From positions 1 through 18,843 of the forward strand of contig JBEPZU010000016.1 of assembly GCA_041640715.1 (NCBI GenBank): a stretch of 18,843 bases of DNA, given 5' to 3'. Within the stretch, counting starts at the first letter, position 1, and each line of letters begins with the position of its first letter. The translations under genes and the position numbers were made by a program. This stretch comes from DSFO01 sp041640715. GTDB taxonomy: Archaea; Thermoproteota; Thermoprotei; Gearchaeales; Gearchaeaceae. Positions 1-8,029 of the stretch are shown here, one piece after another. A model generated the notes under the pieces. That model did not search any database, was not told the DNA's origin, and saw nothing but the letters and a program-made list of their open reading frames with translations.

Positions 1-2192
1 AATCTAGGAAGTTCTAACTTAAGTCCTTTTCTCTCTCTTATCTTCATTATAATGTTCATAGTCATACTCTCAGGTACTGGCTGCCATTTTAGAAATTCTG
101 TAGCCCAAAAAGCTCTTCCCGCAGTCGCGTTTCTCATTTCATCTGCTAAATCTGTGGTCTCTGAAACAGGTATTTCGCCTCTTATCAAAGCTAGTGTAGC
201 TTGTTGGTCCATTAGGGTTATTTTTCCTCTTTTAGTAGTTATTATCTTCAACACGTTACCCATGAATTCCTGGGCTACTTTAACTTCTATTTTATAAATT
301 GGTTCTAAAAGTACTGGTTTAGATATCATGAATGCTCCTAGTATTGCGTTCTTTAGGGCTGGCATTAATTGAGCTGGTCCTCTATGGACTGGATCCTCGT
401 GAATCGTGGCATCTAAAAGCCTAACTAAAATTCCTCTTATTGGTTCATGTGCAAGAGGACCTTCCGCAGTAGTCCATCTGAAACCATTTATAAGAGTATC
501 TTTGACTTCTTTCAAATATTGTACGCCTTTAGTATTATCTACAAATATGTTGAGGTTATCATCGATAGCCCATATGTTTCTTGCATCGTCTGTATTCCAA
601 CCAGCTTCTTCCCTTAATATCTTAGCCCTAACTCTCCATTCCTGATCTTCTGTGACTTTACCTTCTGCTAATAATCTAAGAGTTTCTTCATTCAAAGGTT
701 CGATTGATACAACTACTCTATTATGTCTATTAGGACTTTTAGTCTCTATTGGCTTGGATCTCTCCCTAATGCTTTCTCTATAAATTACTAAAGGTTTGCT
801 AGTTACAAACTCAATTTGACCGGTTCTTTGTTTAAGATCCCATAAAGCTATTTCGAGGTGTAGAGTCCCCATTCCGCTTATTAAGTACTCGCCTGTTTCT
901 CTATTAATTTTTACTCTAAGCGTTGGGTCTTCGATTGCCATTCTTTGCAATGTCTCTATTAATTTAACAAGATCACTAGTTTTCTTAGGCTCTATTGATA
1001 TCGTTACTACCGGTTCACTAATATACTTAAGAATCTCGAACGGTACCATTCTTCCTCCAATGTCTTTTTGAACTATTGTCTCTCCTGCTCTAGCGTACTC
1101 TATACCTAGAAGCGCTGCTATGTTTCCCGCTGAAACTTCATAGGTATTTTCTCTGTATGGACCCATGTAAATACCAACTTGCAATACCCTTTCTACTCTT
1201 TTACTCCTGAGAAGGTATACTTCTTGACCGCTATATATCCTTCCGCTGAACACTCTACCTGTAGTTACTAGACCTGCATGTGGATCATCGACCACTTTTG
1301 AAACAGCAAGTATTGTAGGTCCTTCAGGGTCGCATTCCAGTAAGGCTTTTCCTATATCGCTATTTAGATCACCTTGCCATATTTTCTTAATTCTATATCT
1401 CTGAGCTATATTAGGAGGCGGCACATGTTCTATTACCATAGTCAATATAGCTTCATAAAGAGGTGCGACTTCAGCTAATTCTTCTATAGCCTCTCCTCCT
1501 TTGGTATAGGCTTCTATGATATCGCTGAATTTTAATCCTTTCTTTTGTGCGAGGGGTATCGTTAATCCCCATTTATGTAGAGCCGATCCAAAAGCCATTT
1601 GACCTTTCATGGGGTCTATTTTCCATTCCTTCTTGAACTCTGGATCTGCATACATTTCTATCAAGGAGTTGAATTCTTTTATTATTCCAATCAGCCTTTT
1701 TTGAATCTCTTCTGGTGTAAGTCTGAGCTCCTTTATCAGTCTGTCTATTTTGTTTATATAGAGCAAGGGTCTAACGCGTTCTTCTAATCCTTGTTTAAGT
1801 ACTGTTTCTGTTTGGGTCATTATACCTTCTACGGCGTCTACTACGTTTATGCTGCCATCCATTGCTCTTAGGCTTCTAGTAACATGTCCGCTGAAGTCGA
1901 TATGGCCTGGTGTGTCGACCAAATTTATCACATAGGGTTTACCTTCGTATTCGTGGTATAGACTAACGTTCGCCGCTTTAACTGTCATCTGTCTTAGTTG
2001 TTCTATTTGTACGTAGTCCAGTGCAAGCGCCTGTCCTGCAATCTTAGGGGATATTAGTCCTGAAGCTAACAATAAAGAATCACTTAAAGTTGTTTTTCCA
2101 TGATCCACATGGGCAAGTGTACCTATGTTTCTAACTCTATCTAGATTGCTCATCAATTTCACGATTTCCTCAGTCTGCTTGTATTTTACCAT
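1..2192 (-). CDS. fusA: Archaeal translation elongation factor EF-2, 3' end cut by window edge
   Basis: This GTPase moves tRNAs and mRNA through the ribosome after each peptide bond. The reading frame is open from ATG at 2192 to the window edge, giving 730 codons. Archaeal EF-2 is about 735 residues, so only the last few are missing. Visible motifs are the P-loop AHVDHGKT (residues 27-34), switch II DTPGH (93-97) and NKID (147-150). The domain IV motif HRGPAQ begins at His603, which by family knowledge is the residue converted to diphthamide. The usual switch I sequence RGIT reads RQMT here (67-70); the Mg-binding Thr70 is kept. An AT-rich TATA-like box lies 25 nt before the ATG. The Topo VI-A-like gene ends 53 nt upstream on the same strand, and a tiny SD-preceded ORF overlaps the start. 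The identification is secure. Confidence 0.97.
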   Translation of the reverse strand, partial: MVKYKQTEEIVKLMSNLDRVRNIGTLAHVDHGKTTLSDSLLLASGLISPKIAGQALALDYVQIEQLRQMTVKAANVSLYHEYEGKPYVINLVDTPGHIDFSGHVTRSLRAMDGSINVVDAVEGIMTQTETVLKQGLEERVRPLLYINKIDRLIKELRLTPEEIQKRLIGIIKEFNSLIEMYADPEFKKEWKIDPMKGQMAFGSALHKWGLTIPLAQKKGLKFSDIIEAYTKGGEAIEELAEVAPLYEAILTMVIEHVPPPNIAQRYRIKKIWQGDLNSDIGKALLECDPEGPTILAVSKVVDDPHAGLVTTGRVFSGRIYSGQEVYLLRSKRVERVLQVGIYMGPYRENTYEVSAGNIAALLGIEYARAGETIVQKDIGGRMVPFEILKYISEPVVTISIEPKKTSDLVKLIETLQRMAIEDPTLRVKINRETGEYLISGMGTLHLEIALWDLKQRTGQIEFVTSKPLVIYRESIRERSKPIETKSPNRHNRVVVSIEPLNEETLRLLAEGKVTEDQEWRVRAKILREEAGWNTDDARNIWAIDDNLNIFVDNTKGVQYLKEVKDTLINGFRWTTAEGPLAHEPIRGILVRLLDATIHEDPVHRGPAQLMPALKNAILGAFMISKPVLLEPIYKIEVKVAQEFMGNVLKIITTKRGKITLMDQQATLALIRGEIPVSETTDLADEMRNATAGRAFWATEFLKWQPVPESMTMNIIMKIRERKGLKLELPR

Positions 2193-2242
2193 GTTCTCTT
2201 ACCAATAACCGTTATTTTATTAGATTCAATATAAGTCTTCAT
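2186..2242 (-). CDS. Possible 18-residue leader ORF overlapping the EF-2 start
   Basis: An ATG at 2242 opens a short frame, MKTYIESNKITVIGKRTW, ending in a TAA that overlaps the first seven bases of EF-2. It is preceded by GGAGGAGGT, a strong Shine-Dalgarno match about 6 nt upstream. That match is formed by the final Gly-Gly-Gly codons and stop of the Topo VI-A-like gene. The arrangement could couple EF-2 translation to the upstream transcript. The SD match may equally be an accident of GGA/GGT glycine codons, and the EF-2 TATA-like box lies inside this ORF. I do not recognise the peptide. Confidence 0.2.
   Translation of the reverse strand: MKTYIESNKITVIGKRTW
2214..2221 (-). promoter_or_regulatory. 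TATA-like box for EF-2
   Basis: AATAAAAT on the minus strand is centred about 25 nt before the EF-2 ATG. That is the spacing expected of an archaeal TATA box driving a leaderless mRNA. Confidence 0.45.
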
Positions 2243-2245
2243 CTA

Positions 2246-3262
2246 TTAACCTCCTCCTAATTTCTCCTTTAACTTATTCTTCACGTCATCTGCTATCTTC
2301 ATGTTTTCTTCTAAGGCTTTATTGAACTTCTCTATGTCGTTTCCTATTATTCTCAGTATTGTCTCTTCGAGTAGTCTTTGCATTTCTTTTATATCCTTTG
2401 TAACCAACGCGTCTACTTCCCAGCTTTCATCTCCGAATTCTTTATTATACCACTTGAACCTAGGGTCTGTTTCCTTTGCTGGATTAGGAGGCAAGTTATA
2501 ATCTACGATTTGCTTAGCAGTTAAGGCTACTCTTAGCTCATTCAAATCAAAATAGTGGAATACTTTTAATAACGCCATATAGAAGCGGTTTATGTCTAGA
2601 CCACTTGGGTCATGGTCGCTAATAACCAGAGCCCAAACTTCCATACCTTTATCTAGTTTTTCTTTTATCTTTGGTGCTATTTTACTTATTCTCGTCCATA
2701 CTGCACCATATCCTTTGAAACTAATTAGAGGAACGTAATATTTCTCACATACACTGTTTATTTGACCAAAAAGCTCTCTTTTCTCGGTGAAGACGTAAAC
2801 ATATTTGTTTATTTCATCCCAAGGATCTTTGCCCATTGCAGGCATTGTTTCAATCAGCTTATTAATAGCTTCATCTATGTTCGTTACTCCAGCGATTATG
2901 GGTTCATACATTAAGCTTTCTGTTTCTGTTATCATTTCCCATCCTATTTCTCCTACGATTCTAGCTTTTAACATGAAATCAACCAATTTGTTGTAATGTT
3001 TCAGATCGTTTCTATAATCTGGAAGCTCCAAACCTACTAAATAATAATGAACTTGTCTTATCGTCACAGGATTTCCTAGTTCTTTAACTGCTCTCTTAAC
3101 GAAATCTATTGCTCTTTTTTGCCATTCTGTTTTCAGAGGTAGCTGCTTCTTTTTAGGGACAGTTCTGGTTATGTCTTTTTGCTTCCTACCATAGATTTTC
3201 TGAAGCCATTTTAGCTGATAGTCAACGTTTAAATGTTTAAGCAATTTTTCATTTTGGGACAT
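2246..3262 (-). CDS. Stand-alone Topo VI-A/Spo11-like protein (5Y-CAP plus Toprim)
   Basis: By family knowledge, Topo VI-A and Spo11 cut DNA through a tyrosine in a winged-helix (5Y-CAP) domain, helped by a metal-binding Toprim domain. Both parts are visible here. TIRQVHYYLV (residues 67-76) matches the RQ-x-Y-Y motif and puts the catalytic tyrosine at Tyr73. FTEKRELF carries the Toprim glutamate Glu160, followed by a KGYG loop (183-186). SDHDPSG (215-221) supplies the Asp216/Asp218 pair. WEVDAL (281-286) matches a motif I recall from stand-alone Toprim proteins of actinobacteria and phages. At 338 residues it is near Topo VI-A size, but no ATPase subunit B (GHKL) gene lies in the window. It resembles the 'mini-A' type of orphan A subunits described from mobile elements, yet sits between DUF998 and EF-2. 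JetD-like Toprim nucleases are an alternative but lack the tyrosine. Whether it cuts, relaxes or only binds DNA is unknown. Confidence 0.75.
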   Translation of the reverse strand: MSQNEKLLKHLNVDYQLKWLQKIYGRKQKDITRTVPKKKQLPLKTEWQKRAIDFVKRAVKELGNPVTIRQVHYYLVGLELPDYRNDLKHYNKLVDFMLKARIVGEIGWEMITETESLMYEPIIAGVTNIDEAINKLIETMPAMGKDPWDEINKYVYVFTEKRELFGQINSVCEKYYVPLISFKGYGAVWTRISKIAPKIKEKLDKGMEVWALVISDHDPSGLDINRFYMALLKVFHYFDLNELRVALTAKQIVDYNLPPNPAKETDPRFKWYNKEFGDESWEVDALVTKDIKEMQRLLEETILRIIGNDIEKFNKALEENMKIADDVKNKLKEKLGGG

Positions 3263-3282
3263 GTTTAATCTTAACTTAGATT

Positions 3283-3290
3283 CATTATAG
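3283..3290 (-). promoter_or_regulatory. TATA-like box for the Topo VI-A-like gene
   Basis: CTATAATG on the minus strand is centred about 25 nt before the ATG at 3262. The gene may therefore have its own leaderless start rather than depend on DUF998 read-through. The 72-nt gap shows no T-rich terminator in the direction of transcription, so read-through is also possible. Confidence 0.35.
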
Positions 3291-3334
3291 AACAGTCATG
3301 CTATTTATTTTTTACGCTTTTACCTCTTGATTTA

Positions 3335-3916
3335 TTAAGCATTTTTGGGGCGTTGGTTTTTTAAATGCTTAAATATGAAAAATAACAACCAAATCGCAGC
3401 AGATAAGGAAGCTATAGCTTCTTGTATTGCAACGCCCTTCCAAGGCCAAGGTATTATCCAAGTTAATATGTTTAAGGCCAACATGGTCAGTGCAATATAA
3501 GTTACGTAACTTGCCCCCGTTCTAATCGTTATAGAGAAGAATAAGGCAAGCGTTATGATTAACCATATAAAAAATGAAACTGAAACTAAAAAATGCGTAC
3601 TTCCAGCATCTTCTGGGAATATTCCTATACTTGCTAAGAAAATGGAAGAAATGACCAAAGAGATCAGCCAGTATTTGTTCGACGTTTTAATATGTTCCAA
3701 TAAAAGTCTAATGGAAAAAAGCGAAATCAAAAGACCTCCTAGGATCAATCCAATATTGAATACGTAAGCTATTTGTCCATTTCTTTTTATATTACCTAGA
3801 TCGCTTAGAGCATTATCGAATATGCTAAACCAAGGAGACATTGCTATAGCTATTGTTATAAATAAGAAAGGTATCAGTATCCCTAAAATTCCTAAGTAAT
3901 AAAACAATTTATTCAT
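3335..3916 (-). CDS. DUF998 family six-helix membrane protein
   Basis: This is an integral membrane protein of 193 residues with about six hydrophobic helices (roughly 6-28, 50-71, 82-100, 110-128, 135-155 and 165-184). Family hallmarks seen are FDNALSDLG (33-41) after the first helix, FNIGLILGG (53-61) and GIFPEDAGSTH (98-108) with the conserved Pro, Glu and His between helices 3 and 4. The length is normal for DUF998. The family has no agreed biochemical function. The protein starts 25 bp from the divergent DUF429 gene, and its downstream neighbour on the same strand is the Topo VI-A-like gene. I infer no functional link from that position alone. Confidence 0.8.
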   Translation of the reverse strand: MNKLFYYLGILGILIPFLFITIAIAMSPWFSIFDNALSDLGNIKRNGQIAYVFNIGLILGGLLISLFSIRLLLEHIKTSNKYWLISLVISSIFLASIGIFPEDAGSTHFLVSVSFFIWLIITLALFFSITIRTGASYVTYIALTMLALNILTWIIPWPWKGVAIQEAIASLSAAIWLLFFIFKHLKNQRPKNA

Positions 3917-3941
3917 GTGTTAAAATTTTCCTATTAAATAT
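3917..3941. promoter_or_regulatory. 25-bp divergent promoter region, DUF998/DUF429
   Basis: Only 25 bp separate the two start codons. ATATATTTAA on the minus strand (3934-3943) is a candidate TATA box for DUF998 and runs into the ATG of DUF429. AATTTATT on the plus strand (3906-3913), inside the first codons of DUF998, is a weaker candidate for DUF429. Each promoter would overlap the other gene's start. Confidence 0.35.
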
Positions 3942-4550
3942 ATGTTTAAGATATTAGGCATAGATTTGGCAGGAAGCGAAGAAAGACATACCGGCGTTTG
4001 TATAATGGATGAAAATTTGAACGCCAAAACCTTCTTGATCAAAACTAATGAAGAAATAATAAACTTAATACTTAATGAAAATCCAAGATTGGTAGCGATA
4101 GATGCGCCTCTTTCAATACCTCGTGGAAGATCTTCTCTTGAAGAAAGGAGTAACATACATTTAAGGGAATGTGACAAGGAACTTCTAAGGCTAAGGATAA
4201 AATTTTTCCCCGTGACTCTAGGACCAATGAGGATGCTCACCAAGAGAGGTATTATGTTAAAAAATCTAATCGAAGGATTAGGTGTTGAAGTCATAGAAGT
4301 CTTCCCAGGAGCAACCCAAGATATTTTAGGGCTTCCTAGGAAACATAAGGGTATAGATAAACTAAGGGAGCATCTAGTTGAATTGGGCATCAAGGGTTTA
4401 AATAAACAATTAAGCGCCGATGAGCTAGATGCTGTAACTTGTGCTTATACTGGTTATCTGTATCTTAAGGGAGAGTGCATAGAGTTGGGCAATAAAGAAG
4501 AAGGGACGATAGTAGTGCCTAAGATTTTTATTAAACGAAAAAACTCTTAA
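3942..4550 (+). CDS. DUF429 family protein, predicted RNase H-fold nuclease
   Basis: The protein is 202 residues, the usual size for DUF429. The family is predicted to have an RNase H-like fold and nuclease activity, but no substrate is established. Seen here are GIDLAG (6-11) with Asp8, VAIDAPLSIP (51-60) with Asp54, VIEVFPGATQ (117-126) with Glu119, and SADELDAVTCAYTGY (158-172) with Asp160/Asp163. Spaced acidic residues at the ends of predicted strands suit a metal-binding RNase H-type site. It also has the family's CDKELLRLRIKFFPV segment (77-91). It is followed after 3 nt by a thioredoxin-like gene, so the two are probably co-transcribed. The family call is firm; the activity is only predicted. 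Confidence 0.82.
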   Translation: MFKILGIDLAGSEERHTGVCIMDENLNAKTFLIKTNEEIINLILNENPRLVAIDAPLSIPRGRSSLEERSNIHLRECDKELLRLRIKFFPVTLGPMRMLTKRGIMLKNLIEGLGVEVIEVFPGATQDILGLPRKHKGIDKLREHLVELGIKGLNKQLSADELDAVTCAYTGYLYLKGECIELGNKEEGTIVVPKIFIKRKNS

Positions 4551-4553
4551 TTT

Positions 4554-4892
4554 ATGAAAGTTAAGAGAGTAATATTCGTCAAGGCGAACTGGTGCCCTCA
4601 TTGCAAGATTTCAGAATCTTATGTTAGAATGATCGCTGAGGAATTAAATGCGGCTATACTAGAGCTAGATATAGATAACAAGGATCAAGAAAGGATCGCA
4701 GATGATATCGTTAAAAATTACGGTGATTGGTCCCCTAATTATTTAATACCCCAGGTCTTCATAGAGTTCGAGGACGGAAGTATAAAGCATATTTTGACAG
4801 GAGATCCTAACGGCATTGATTACACCCTAAAGAAATGGAAGGACTTCATTGGCGGTAGCTTTTACAAATCCTTGAAATCATTTTCTGCTTAG
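4554..4892 (+). CDS. Small thioredoxin/glutaredoxin-fold protein with CPHC motif
   Basis: This small protein of 112 residues has a thioredoxin fold. The active-site motif is WCPHC (13-17), with the two redox cysteines Cys14 and Cys17. IPQ (65-67) supplies the cis-proline Pro66 expected opposite the active site, followed by a strand and EDG turn typical of thioredoxins and glutaredoxins. No signal peptide or membrane segment is visible, so it is probably cytoplasmic. CPHC is the dipeptide arrangement of DsbA-type oxidases and of some archaeal glutaredoxin-like proteins, so the direction of the reaction cannot be told from sequence. It starts 3 nt after DUF429, and its last 15 nt overlap the 3' end of the convergent MMPL gene. 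Confidence 0.85.
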   Translation: MKVKRVIFVKANWCPHCKISESYVRMIAEELNAAILELDIDNKDQERIADDIVKNYGDWSPNYLIPQVFIEFEDGSIKHILTGDPNGIDYTLKKWKDFIGGSFYKSLKSFSA

Positions 4893-7800
4893 TCTTGAAG
4901 GCCACCAATTCCATTTCTTAGCTAATAGCATTATAGAAGGAACGAAGAAAGGTATTATTAGAAATGCATCAAACAATACACCTAAACCTATAGCGAATCC
5001 TATTTCGTTTAGCAAGGGGAAGTTGGGAATTAATAAGAGTAAGAATGTTCCCCCCAATAGCAAGCCTAAGAACATTATCGTTTTGCCTGTCTTATCCAAC
5101 GCTATCCTTATTGCTTCTTCATCGCTTTTGCCTTTGACGACTTCTTCTCTGACTCTTGTTAAGAAGAATATGTCATAGTCAACACCGATTCCTAACATTG
5201 TAACAAGCAAGAACAGAGGTGCCGCATTTATTATCGGTAAGCCAAAGATTAGGACATAAACGACGTAAAGCAAAGCCAATGACCAAGCAACACTGGCCAG
5301 AATTGTTGAAACCAACCTAAAAGGAATTAAAACCGATATTAGCTGTAAAAATAACAGAATGATAATTATTACTATTAGGCTAACTAAAATCATAGGAGTT
5401 ATAGAATCTGTTACAGTTTTGGAATCATAAGAAAGTTGGGTTACGCCATCAATGTATATTTTAAAATTATCATTTTTGGGTATATTATTTCTTATTTCTT
5501 TTAATACTTCTATAGCTTCTAAACTAAAAGGTTGTTTATTTATTATTATTAAAATTAGAACTCCTTTATTTGATTTACCTATAAATCTTTCTATTAAATT
5601 TTTGTAAACACTTTTTAATGTATTATTTAAATAAATTTCATTTAAATTGATTTCTTCCCCAAAGGGTCTATTTATAGTATAAATGTATTTTATATCTCTT
5701 ATTTTTTCAAGACTTTTTGTTATATTTTCTATATAACTTAGATAAGTAGGATTAATCCTATCCTCTATTAAGACATCATCTTTACCTTCTACGTATAGGT
5801 ATATAGGACTCATCGAAGAACCTATTGTTGAATAAAGCAATAGTGCACCTTTTTGAACGTCGCTAGGAGGCATAAGAGGAGGTATGTCTAGTACTGTTTC
5901 TATCTCGGCTATGAAGATAAGAGATATCAATGTAGTAACGATAAGTATTAACGTCAATTCTTTCTTTCTTCTTTCATTAAAACTGGCTATTTTGCTTAAG
6001 CTAATCCTGCTGTTATTCCTTTTAACTCTGGAGAGTTTTACTGCTTTATCTCCTAGTGCGTATAATAGTGAAGGAAAGAACAAAAGGTTAGTAAGCATAG
6101 TAAATCCTATGCCTATTGCATTGATCATTGCTGCATCTCCAAACAATGCTATATTCATAAAAGACAATACTAGATAGGCGAAGAAAACTGCTAATGCGCT
6201 AGTCAAAACTCCTCTTGCACTCCAGAAAGTCATCAGGAATAAAGCTTCTTCTTTGGTCTTTCCTTCTTCCCTTTCTATCTTATATCTCCTTAGCAAGTAT
6301 ACTGCATAATCGCTACACAATCCTAGAACTAGTACAACTACTATCGCAGGTGTAATAAAACTTATTTCTTTATTTAAGATATGGTCGAGCATTATGTAGG
6401 CTAATCCTAAAGTCAGAGTAATTGAAATTCCGAACAACAAGAGGATTAGAGATCCAGCTATTATCGATCTAAAATAGAGCGATGTTAAGAAGAAAACTAA
6501 TATTGTACCTAAAGGCACTATTAGAAACATAGCATGCTCAGCTGCAATTCTTAAGTCGTGTGAGAGAAGTGGTATTCCAGTAATATAAACTTCTAAGTTA
6601 TTTAATTTTGGTTTTATATTTTCAAATTTTTTTAAATCATTTTTTGCTTCATCTTCATTGGGATAATAATTTGAATATATAATTATTAGAAAAATATTAT
6701 TTGTTTGATCTATAAATACAGATTTTAAATTATTTCTCAAATCAATTGGATAATAAGTAATATTTTTATTTAATATTATATCTTTTATAACTTTTTCGGG
6801 ATCTTTTTTTATTAAATTTTTAATAAATTCTTCATAATTTTTTTCATTTATAATAAAGTAAGGATTGTTATTATTTATTTTTAAAGTAATGTTGGTTATA
6901 ATTTTAGATACAATATCTCTTGCAATATCGTCGTTCATAATATCTTTATTAATTATATTTTTGATTAACTCATCTATAATATCTGTTCCAATTTGATTTG
7001 TTAAATTAAGGTTGCTAAATTTTTTTATTATTTTATAGGTAGTTTCTTCCAAACTTATCTCATTTTTTAATAACTTAACTATTTCATTTATAATATCTTT
7101 ATTCTTTTCTTGTTCACTTAATTTATTAATAATAATTTGTAAAGATATTTGTTTAACTACATTTTCTTGGTTCCAATTAAATATGTTTGCAAAGTAAAAA
7201 ATTGTTTCAATTGTATTATTATCCATTTTGAAATAGTAGGATAAATAATGAGGCGCTATTTCTCTAACGATCTTATCTGCAGTATTGTAATAATCATCGC
7301 TTGTTTCGTTAAGCCATCGCGAATAGAATGCGTTAAGGTAGTCTAGTGATAAGCCTTGGAGATTAGCCTTAGCGATGGTGCAAATCCTAGCTAGTCTAGA
7401 TTTCTCATAAAAATCTTTGATTCCTAAGGCTTCAAAGCATTTCAAAAAAATAAAGGGTGGACCATAAATGAAATACAGAGAATTGTTAATGTTCATTAAT
7501 ACAATCTGATAGTTTTCTATTACATTTTTTAATTCCTTCTTTATTGAGCTAGTATAATTAAATAAGATAAAGGTTTGATCATACATTTCATTTGCGGAAG
7601 AGCTAGTATTTTCTCCTAGCTTTCTCAGAAAAATTTCGATTAACCCGTAATAGCTTATCGCTGTTTTACCACCAGAATTGAAATTCTCTCGTATTAACAT
7701 ATCGGCTTTAATTATTTCTTCCGAATAAGGCTTGTTGGTTTTTATGAGTATGTAGTAGTTATATGAAGCTATTACGTTTAAAAATGGTTCACCATAACTC

Positions 7801-7991
7801 CTGTTAGAGAATTCTTCGTTAAGTTTATTTACAGCCTGCTGGAATTCGCTATTTGGCAAAGTGACCTCTACGCTATATATTATTTTTTCATTCAGCTTAG
7901 GTGCGAGAGGCAATAGTATCAATGTTAAGAAGATCCAAGAAACAAGGATTATTTTATGCCGACGCGCTATGAAGTTTGAGTATGCTTTCAT
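4878..7991 (-). CDS. MMPL family (RND superfamily) membrane transporter
   Basis: The protein has 1037 residues in the two-repeat RND layout. Helix 1 (about 13-31) is followed by an extracytoplasmic domain (32-480) and a bundle of five helices (about 485-645). Helix 7 (about 679-697) is followed by a second extracytoplasmic domain (698-862) and a final five-helix bundle (865-1023). The proton-relay Asp-Tyr pairs of MMPL proteins are present in both halves: GLCSDY (Asp561-Tyr562) and GIGVDY (Asp938-Tyr939). The family exports lipids or other hydrophobic compounds using the proton gradient; the substrate here is unknown. The first extracytoplasmic domain is far longer than the second, and its later part (about 255-465) is rich in Ile, Asn and Lys and coded by strikingly AT-rich DNA. 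The gene is convergent with the thioredoxin-like gene and divergent from the Sfm1-like gene. Confidence 0.9.
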   Translation of the reverse strand: MKAYSNFIARRHKIILVSWIFLTLILLPLAPKLNEKIIYSVEVTLPNSEFQQAVNKLNEEFSNRSYGEPFLNVIASYNYYILIKTNKPYSEEIIKADMLIRENFNSGGKTAISYYGLIEIFLRKLGENTSSSANEMYDQTFILFNYTSSIKKELKNVIENYQIVLMNINNSLYFIYGPPFIFLKCFEALGIKDFYEKSRLARICTIAKANLQGLSLDYLNAFYSRWLNETSDDYYNTADKIVREIAPHYLSYYFKMDNNTIETIFYFANIFNWNQENVVKQISLQIIINKLSEQEKNKDIINEIVKLLKNEISLEETTYKIIKKFSNLNLTNQIGTDIIDELIKNIINKDIMNDDIARDIVSKIITNITLKINNNNPYFIINEKNYEEFIKNLIKKDPEKVIKDIILNKNITYYPIDLRNNLKSVFIDQTNNIFLIIIYSNYYPNEDEAKNDLKKFENIKPKLNNLEVYITGIPLLSHDLRIAAEHAMFLIVPLGTILVFFLTSLYFRSIIAGSLILLLFGISITLTLGLAYIMLDHILNKEISFITPAIVVVLVLGLCSDYAVYLLRRYKIEREEGKTKEEALFLMTFWSARGVLTSALAVFFAYLVLSFMNIALFGDAAMINAIGIGFTMLTNLLFFPSLLYALGDKAVKLSRVKRNNSRISLSKIASFNERRKKELTLILIVTTLISLIFIAEIETVLDIPPLMPPSDVQKGALLLYSTIGSSMSPIYLYVEGKDDVLIEDRINPTYLSYIENITKSLEKIRDIKYIYTINRPFGEEINLNEIYLNNTLKSVYKNLIERFIGKSNKGVLILIIINKQPFSLEAIEVLKEIRNNIPKNDNFKIYIDGVTQLSYDSKTVTDSITPMILVSLIVIIIILLFLQLISVLIPFRLVSTILASVAWSLALLYVVYVLIFGLPIINAAPLFLLVTMLGIGVDYDIFFLTRVREEVVKGKSDEEAIRIALDKTGKTIMFLGLLLGGTFLLLLIPNFPLLNEIGFAIGLGVLFDAFLIIPFFVPSIMLLAKKWNWWPSRLSRK

Positions 7992-8029
7992 ACGATGAGG
8001 TTAATTAATAGTTCTCTATTTATGTTTAT
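7992..8029. promoter_or_regulatory. 38-bp divergent promoter region, MMPL/Sfm1-like
   Basis: TTAATTAATA (8001-8010, plus) is centred 25 nt before the ATG at 8030 and is a good leaderless TATA candidate for the methyltransferase. ATAAATAG on the minus strand (8016-8023) is centred about 28 nt before the MMPL ATG at 7991. Both boxes lie in the same 38 bp. Confidence 0.5.

Noticed and set aside
2246..3262. A JetD/Wadjet defence nuclease as the identity of the Toprim protein
   Set aside because: No JetA, JetB or JetC genes are nearby and the protein keeps a Spo11-like RQ-x-x-Y tyrosine motif; it remains only an alternative.
3920..4393. A 157-codon minus-strand frame opposite the DUF429 gene
   Set aside because: It mirrors the well-supported DUF429 reading frame, is rich in Ser/Leu/Ile as antisense frames are, and shows no domain.
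6590..7230. Frameshift or pseudogene in the AT-rich part of the MMPL gene
   Set aside because: The frame stays open through the whole island and both transmembrane halves with their Asp-Tyr pairs are intact.
8001..8008. TTAATTAA palindrome as an operator
   Set aside because: It sits exactly where a TATA box is expected for the gene at 8030, and a palindrome this short is likely by chance in AT-rich DNA.
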